Shown one piece after another: positions 58,662 to 64,000 of a stretch of DNA of 64,000 bases (its first letter is position 1; the number at the start of each line of letters is the position of its first letter). The DNA lies in assembly GCF_014066305.1 (NCBI RefSeq), contig NW_023501039.1:868001-932000 (forward strand), read 5' to 3'. Below the pieces are notes generated by a model. It did no database searches, was not told where the DNA came from, and saw only the letters and a program-made list of their open reading frames with translations. The position numbers and the translations under genes were made by a program. Source of the DNA: Letharia columbiana. Its lineage: Eukaryota; Ascomycota; Lecanoromycetes; Lecanorales; Parmeliaceae.

Positions 58662-59286
58662 TTATATTGATTATGCTGTTGGGCTCCTTGAAGCACGTCT
58701 CCCTGGGATCTGCACTTCTGGAGGATCGGTCCAAAAGCAGATTTACTGTTTTATTACCAGATGCTCGTTCATTCAACCGATCACACGTCAAATCAGCAGG
58801 ATCGTGGATGAAATATGACTGAATTTGCAATCCGTTGGCAGGCTGGTGGTCGTACTGATAAGACGGCTACGGAGATCTACAAGTGTCAAATTGGCGCACA
58901 AAATTCGAGAAATACATATTGATGGTATCAGATGACAATCCCGGCATTCATTTTCCGCACATCCGTTGCTTCAGACTTCAAAATATTGGTGGAAAATCCA
59001 CGACTGAGGCTTCACCGATGCTGTATCGACATTGACGAAACACGTACATTCCCTCGATTGCAACTGCTTCTACAGTTTGACACCATGGCTTGGAGGGTTT
59101 TTACTGCTCTGTTCCGCAGGAATCTGGGGCTTCTTGACCACCACTTAGCACGTGGACTAGGAAAGAAAGCAAATGCAGATGTACCTTCGTTCACAGTCCG
59201 CAGTGTTTGTATCGGACTATTCGCCATGATAGAGATATCTGAATGGAAAATGACCCGATGTATGAGTATGGCCCAACTTCAAGGAT
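58662..59286. other. Intergenic region upstream of the small protein gene
   Basis: An open frame at 58932-59294 (plus, 120 codons) and its shadows show no family features. Nothing else is seen. Confidence 0.35.
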
Positions 59287-60328
59287 TCAATTAATGTTGC
59301 CATTTGGAATTCCACTCGCGGGAGCATCGTCCGGCGATATAATCGAGCCTTTCGAAGCTTCTTTAGGTTTGTTTTCCGAAATCTTGCCAGTATGAAGTCT
59401 CGCTTTCTTTGCTTGCCGTTTCTGCTCCCTCTTCGAAATTGGTTTTGGCGTGGGATTGCCCGCTCCGGCTTCGTCCCCATCCAAGACACTAGCCTTCCGC
59501 TTGCCCTTCTCTTGCTTGCCTTTCGCGAATCTTTCTGGCTCTCTCTCAGGCTTTTCCCCCCCATGGACCACATCGATTACCCCTCTGAAGCTCCTCCTTT
59601 TCATCTCTGCGTGCACCACAGCACTCCTCGCCTCTCTGTCAATAGCTTCTACACCTTTCTCCTGCCCCAAGCCCCACAGTACTGCCAAATTCACTACATC
59701 CGCTGGCCCCCGACAAGCCAGCGCTCTTTTCGCTTCACTGCTGATGACGATACCTCTACCTCTTGTTGCACGTATCAATTGCGTAGCATTGCTGATCAAA
59801 TTCCTCCTTGACGCGCCTCCATCACTATTCAGAATTCCCGGACCGTAGCAGATCTCAAACTTTACGCCTCTCTGTAGGGCGTTGGCCATGGTCTTGTGCT
59901 TGAAGTAAAAAGGGAAGCGTGTGCTCAGGTCAAGAGAAATGAGATCGCATTCGAGAGCTTGACAAGCTTGTTGAAGTGATTTTTCGTTGTCGGGACGAAT
60001 AGCCAATAGATCGTAAGCCGAATTGAGAGCTTGAAGTCGATAATTTTGGGACGGATCGGATAGGTGGAGGGTGCAGCGGCGAAGGATGTGAAGAGAATTT
60101 GGTATCGTGAATGGGAGAGGAGTTGGTATCTGATTCGAGATTTCGGCGGGAACCTTGCCAGTTACGGCAAAATCTAATGCAATGGTGTTATAACCCACTC
60201 CTCAAGGTCAGCGTCTTCTACATCCTGCGGACCTGTACCGAAGGACACTGACGTTCTGAGAGGAATGCCAGTGTGCGTTGCAGCTCTCCATGGTTCGCGA
60301 TGTATGGAACATTGAGATCATAATACAT
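59287..60328 (-). CDS. rpp1: RNase P/MRP protein subunit p30 (Rpp1)
   Basis: Two exons, complement(join(59287..60200, 60253..60328)), give 329 residues in phase. The first exon encodes MYYDLNVPYIANHGELQRTL, the usual Rpp1 start, and the second continues VGYNTIALDFAVTGKVP. The PHP-like barrel includes LHILRRCTLHLSDPSQNYRL, YDLLAIRPDNEKSLQQAC, DLISLDLSTRFPFYFKHKTM, ALQRGVKFEICYGPGI and TRGRGIVISSEAKRALACRG. The tail is basic (KPISKREQKRQAKKARLH). Rpp1 is an essential nuclear and nucleolar subunit of RNase P and RNase MRP, needed for tRNA 5' processing and rRNA maturation. The intron donor is GTCAGT. Divergent from the CK2 gene. Confidence 0.95.
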
Positions 60329-60645
60329 CCTCAACCCTCCCCCTCGCCCCCTTGAGCTCCTCCACGTGAAACGTAGTATGACCCAGTACAGGTGTTGTGC
60401 TGTAAGTTCTGCGAATGCGATGATTCCTCGGATTCAATTACACAAGCGAGCGCACTAGCGCGCGGGCCTAGCGGCTGCATCCAACTTTGTCGCCCCACCA
60501 TCACATCACTCTCGGCCTTCTGCGCTCAGTCATCTTTTGGAAGACTTTGGTTTCGACATTTCAACCATGGACGATAGAGGTCTTTCATGCTAGTACGGCG
60601 GCAGTAAAACCCCAATCAATTGCGCATTGCTGAGATCAAGGAAAT
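60329..60645. promoter_or_regulatory. 317-bp bidirectional promoter, rpp1 / CK2 alpha
   Basis: Start codons at 60328 (minus) and 60646 (plus) face away. The spacer should serve both genes. No motif is assigned. Confidence 0.55.
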
Positions 60646-61875
60646 ATGGCGCGGGTATACGCAGATGTCAACCAGCATATGCCGAAGTCCTATTGGGAGT
60701 ATGACAGCGTCAACATCACATGGGGCGTGTTGGAAAACTACGAAGTAGTGAGGAAGATAGGTACGATAAGCCATAGGTGGATGCTGCGCCATGTTTACCA
60801 GCGCTGATACTGCGCAGGTCGGGGAAAATACTCAGAAGTTTTCGAAGGCATCAACATTGTCAACTACCAGAAATGCGTCATCAAGGTTCTCAAGCCGGTC
60901 AAGAAGAAGAAGATAAAGCGAGAGATCAAAATCCTGCAGAACTTGTCAGGCGGGCCGAATGTCGTTGCGTTGCTGGATGTCGTGAGAGATAGCCAGAGCA
61001 AGACCCCGTCCCTCATATTTGAATACGTCAACAATACGGACTTTCGAAGCCTCTACCCAAAATTTGTGGATTACGATGTGCGATACTACATATTTGAGCT
61101 GCTCAAGGTATGCGCGAGGCTGCCAATGGACCATCAGGCTATCATGGCTAACGAATGTCATTAGGCTCTCGACTTCTGTCACAGCAAAGGCATAATGCAC
61201 CGAGATGTAAAGCCTCACAACGTCATGATAGATCATGAAAAACGAAAGGTGAGCTCAGCTAATTATTCAGCATGTTTCAGGGCTAATAATTCGTAGCTAC
61301 GTCTCATCGACTGGGGACTGGCAGAGTTCTACCACCAAGGTACCGAGTACAACGTCAGAGTAGCGTCAAGATACTTCAAAGGGCCGGAACTACTGGTCGA
61401 CTTCCAAGAATACGACTACTCCTTGGACATGTGGTCATTAGGAGCTATGTTCGCCTCCATGATTTTTAGGAAAGAGCCTTTCTTCCACGGCAATAGCAAC
61501 TCAGATCAGCTGGTCAAGATTGCAAAGGTGCTGGGAACAGACGACTTGTTTGAATATTTAGACAAGTATGATATCGATTTGGATACCCAATACGATGATA
61601 TACTCGGGAGATTCCCAAAGAAGAATTGGCACGGTTTCGTCAATGCGGAAAATCAAAGATTCGTGAGCAACGATGCCATAGATTTTCTGGACAAGCTACT
61701 GCGGTACGATCATCAGGTATGTCGCCTTCATCAGTCTGCCATTCGCAGTTCATCTTGACGAAGCTAACCTTGCATCCAGGACCGATTGACCGCTAAGGAA
61801 GCGATGGCCCATCCGTACTTCAGTCCAGTCAGGGCCGCAGCATCGTCGCAGAACCATGGATCCTCCATCCCATAA
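60646..61875 (+). CDS. cka1: Casein kinase II catalytic subunit alpha
   Basis: Five exons, join(60646..60760, 60818..61107, 61165..61248, 61297..61716, 61780..61875), give 334 residues, all in phase, the usual length for the family. It starts [20 protein letters not shown]. The glycine loop is [11 protein letters not shown]; Lys61 in CVIKVLK binds ATP, followed by the basic cluster [11 protein letters not shown] typical of CK2. The catalytic loop is [12 protein letters not shown] (Asp149), and the metal-binding motif is DWG (Asp168), the CK2 hallmark in place of [24 protein letters not shown] follows. CK2 is a constitutively active Ser/Thr kinase with acidic target preference in nucleus and cytosol; it pairs with beta subunits not in this window. 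Confidence 0.97.
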
Positions 61876-62585
61876 GCTCTCGAACTTAACACACCCTCTG
61901 CTCCGCACCCTCCTGCCTTCATAGTCATAAGCCACTCGACTCACCCTCCATCAAGCTCGCATCACACGACCAAATCTACGGTAAACGCCCTGTATGAGGA
62001 CTGGGCAATCCCACATCGAGAGCGCGCGTGCGCTTATTATCCCCTACGGCATACCATACCATAGCATTCATACGGCACGCCACCAGCCATCAGCTGCCAA
62101 CTTCAGAAGATATGTACAGAGGACGGTTGGACGGCGTCTTGCCCGGGTTACAGGGTCGAAATCTGGAGGTGGCTTTCGCAATAACGAGGCGTTGGCTTTT
62201 TCCCAGACAATCCTATACATAATTATTGAGCAACAATTTTACAATGAAAATTTGAGCGGACTACATCAGTAGATGCAAGAGACAGGTGATCGTACGGTAG
62301 CTACCTGGAGCTAAACCTACATTAAAGATCTTCCGTAGTGTCGGGTGTAGCCGCCTCGCCGCTCAGGGTCCAAGATCGGCCAAGTCGTCTTTCGTCATGC
62401 CGTTCCTAAGCAACTGGAGTCGGACAACAAACGCCCCGACTCGACCGATTAGCAGTCATATCAAAGCGAATACGAATGCGCTCTCAGCAACTACTTCATA
62501 TTCACTCATCGACTGAATGGCCATATAATCAAGGACATTCCCATGCTGTAGTGGTGTGGACGAATTTCCATCTCATTTCTACGAC
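61876..62585. other. Intergenic region between CK2 alpha and DUF1295 gene
   Basis: Contains no recognisable gene. It must carry the CK2 3' UTR and the next promoter. Confidence 0.4.
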
Positions 62586-63703
62586 ATGGCTGAAGTCCAC
62601 GCTTTGGACGATTACTACTTGGCCATTACTCTCTTGATCACCATAGCATACCAGCTGTTCTTCTTCTCCATCGCCTTCTCTCTCAAATTCGACAAGCTCA
62701 CAGGTATAGCTTCACATTTGCGAATCACTTCATGTCAATACTGATCCTCTGTTCCAGACTTCGCTGGCGGCACCAACTTCGTGGTACTCGCAATCATAAC
62801 CCTTGCCTTCTCCGGCCACCATAATGCGCGCCAAATCGTGGACTCACTCTTCATCATGATCTGGGGAGCGCGCCTCTCTGGATTCCTCCTTTTCCGCATT
62901 ATTAAGACTGGCAAAGATGACCGCTTTGACGATAAGCGGGACAAATTCTTTCCATTCTTGGGCTTTTGGGTGTTCCAAATGTTCTGGGTCTGGACGGTCT
63001 CGCTACCGGTAACCATCCTGAATTCGCCCAATGTGACAAAATATCGTCAGCCCGATTTTGGCACTGGAAGAGATATTGCCGGAGTGATACTATTCACCAT
63101 CGGCTTCCTTATGGAAAGCGTTTCGGACATACAGAAATACCGGTTCAGGAGCAGGCCAGAGAACAAAGGGAAGGTCTGCGATGTCGGACTCTTCGTTTGG
63201 ACAAGACATCCGAACTACTTCGGAGAGATCATCATCCAGTTCTGTAAGCAGACCCCTTTGAGCATTCAGGCAATATACTGATAATGCTAGCTATCTTCAT
63301 GATTGCCGTATCGCCTGCAGCATACGGATACGTCCATGGCGGGGCGTACAGTGCTCTCTACGCTTCGATCCTAGGAGCCTTCTTCTTGACCATTCTCCTC
63401 ATGTTCGTCTCTGGTTTACCACTGCAAGAGCGCCCAGGAGCGAAGAAGCGTTACGAAAGTGGCAATCACTGGGAGTCGTTCTCTGAGTATACAAAACGCA
63501 CAAGTATTCTGATACCCTTTCCTCCCCAGCTGTATGTCAGGATGCCCATAATTTTAAAGAGGACCATTTTCTTGGAGTTGCCTTTGTATGTTTTTGATCC
63601 TGCAAAGCACGCAGATCAGGGGAAGGTACAAGAACGGCAGGCTGAGGAGGGAGCTGCAGATTCCAGCAATGAGCAGACGCAGGACGGCCATGCGCATGAG
63701 TAG
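62586..63703 (+). CDS. DUF1295-family membrane protein (steroid 5-alpha-reductase-like)
   Basis: Three exons, join(62586..62703, 62758..63243, 63291..63703), give 338 residues in phase. Multiple membrane helices are seen: YYLAITLLITIAYQLFFF, NFVVLAIITLAFSG, GVILFTIGFLMESVSDIQKY and YSALYASILGAFFLTILLMF. Family motifs include IMIWGARLSGFLLFRII, KYRFRSRPENKGKVCDVGLF, WTRHPNYFGEI and LPLQERPGAKKRY. The C-terminal ~35 residues are hydrophilic and acidic. DUF1295 proteins belong to the steroid oxidoreductase/isoprenylcysteine methyltransferase-like membrane superfamily and are thought to reduce sterol- or lipid-like substrates with NAD(P)H; the fungal substrate is unknown. Confidence 0.9.
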
Positions 63704-64000
63704 ATACCCATTTGTAGCATCGCAATTTCTTTCTGCTGTCGGCGAATCTTGGCGCAGTTTGCAAAATATAGATACTTGACATGGCATTCTATTTATTGAT
63801 CATCCAGTTGGGTTGATTGTCGCTGTTACCAGAGTATGCCATTCCGGCTAAGTACTTTAGTAATCCGGCATACAGATCGAAATTAAGCTATTACCCCTGA
63901 TTTCATAATCCTTGAGAAAACCGAAAATTAGCCGTCCGGCTGGCACCCCACACACTCAAAATCGTATTGTAGACCTATAGGCCATTAATGCTATTCCCAC
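63704..64000. other. Right-end non-coding sequence
   Basis: Downstream region of the DUF1295 gene; nothing recognisable up to the window end. Confidence 0.4.

Noticed and set aside
58932..59294. 120-codon plus-strand frame
   Set aside because: No recognisable family and no coding-like context; shadows on the other strand are equally long.

Overview
The window is nuclear DNA of a filamentous ascomycete (Pezizomycotina; class not settled from sequence alone). Genes carry short GT-AG introns (about 45-160 bp) and encode fungal families: PTH11/SAT4-type rhodopsin-domain protein, Tos1 wall protein, Asp f 4-like secreted protein, Pex13, VTC4, Ost1, Rpp1. A 14.8-kb AT-rich block of dead transposons is almost devoid of CpA/TpG while keeping CpG, the signature of repeat-induced point mutation (RIP). 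Exon coordinates given below were checked by reading-frame continuity across each proposed splice site.

Layout. 1-9.6 kb looks accessory: a rhodopsin-domain membrane protein cut by the left edge, an MFS transporter, a divergently placed SAM methyltransferase of secondary-metabolism type, and a secreted type-B carboxylesterase, with a hairpin/TIR repeat present twice. 9.6-13.5 kb is gene-poor (one small conserved-looking ORF and possible coding remnants). 13.5-28.7 kb is a compact housekeeping block: nucleolar FKBP-type isomerase (Fpr3/Fpr4), Rev1, VTC4, Ost1, a fused pseudouridine-5'-phosphate glycosidase/PfkB kinase, and a dienelactone-hydrolase-like/SnoaL-like protein.

28.8-43.55 kb is the RIP island: a Ty3/gypsy element in plus orientation interrupted by a second Ty3/gypsy element in minus orientation with paired LTRs, a TA-flanked terminal-inverted-repeat element, a candidate MITE, a 12-bp minisatellite and unclassified AT-rich remnants. 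No intact gene is present.

43.55-64 kb returns to genes: an Asp f 4-like secreted protein split by a one-base frame change in a C7 run, a strand-asymmetric low-complexity tract and a ~144-bp tandem repeat, Tos1, Pex13, an ASCC1/AKAP7-like 2H-phosphoesterase homologue missing its second catalytic histidine, a decayed paralogue of that gene, a 76-residue acidic protein, Rpp1, the casein kinase 2 catalytic subunit and a DUF1295 membrane reductase-like protein. Head-to-head pairs (Fpr/Rev1, Ost1/pseudouridine enzyme, Rpp1/CK2) share short promoters. VTC4 has a CACGTGGG box upstream, consistent with phosphate control.

I found no clearly new multi-gene system. The points most worth a second look are the layered RIP ages of the nested retroelements, the TA-flanked TIR element, the two 2H-phosphoesterase homologues that have lost catalytic residues, and the C7 frame break.
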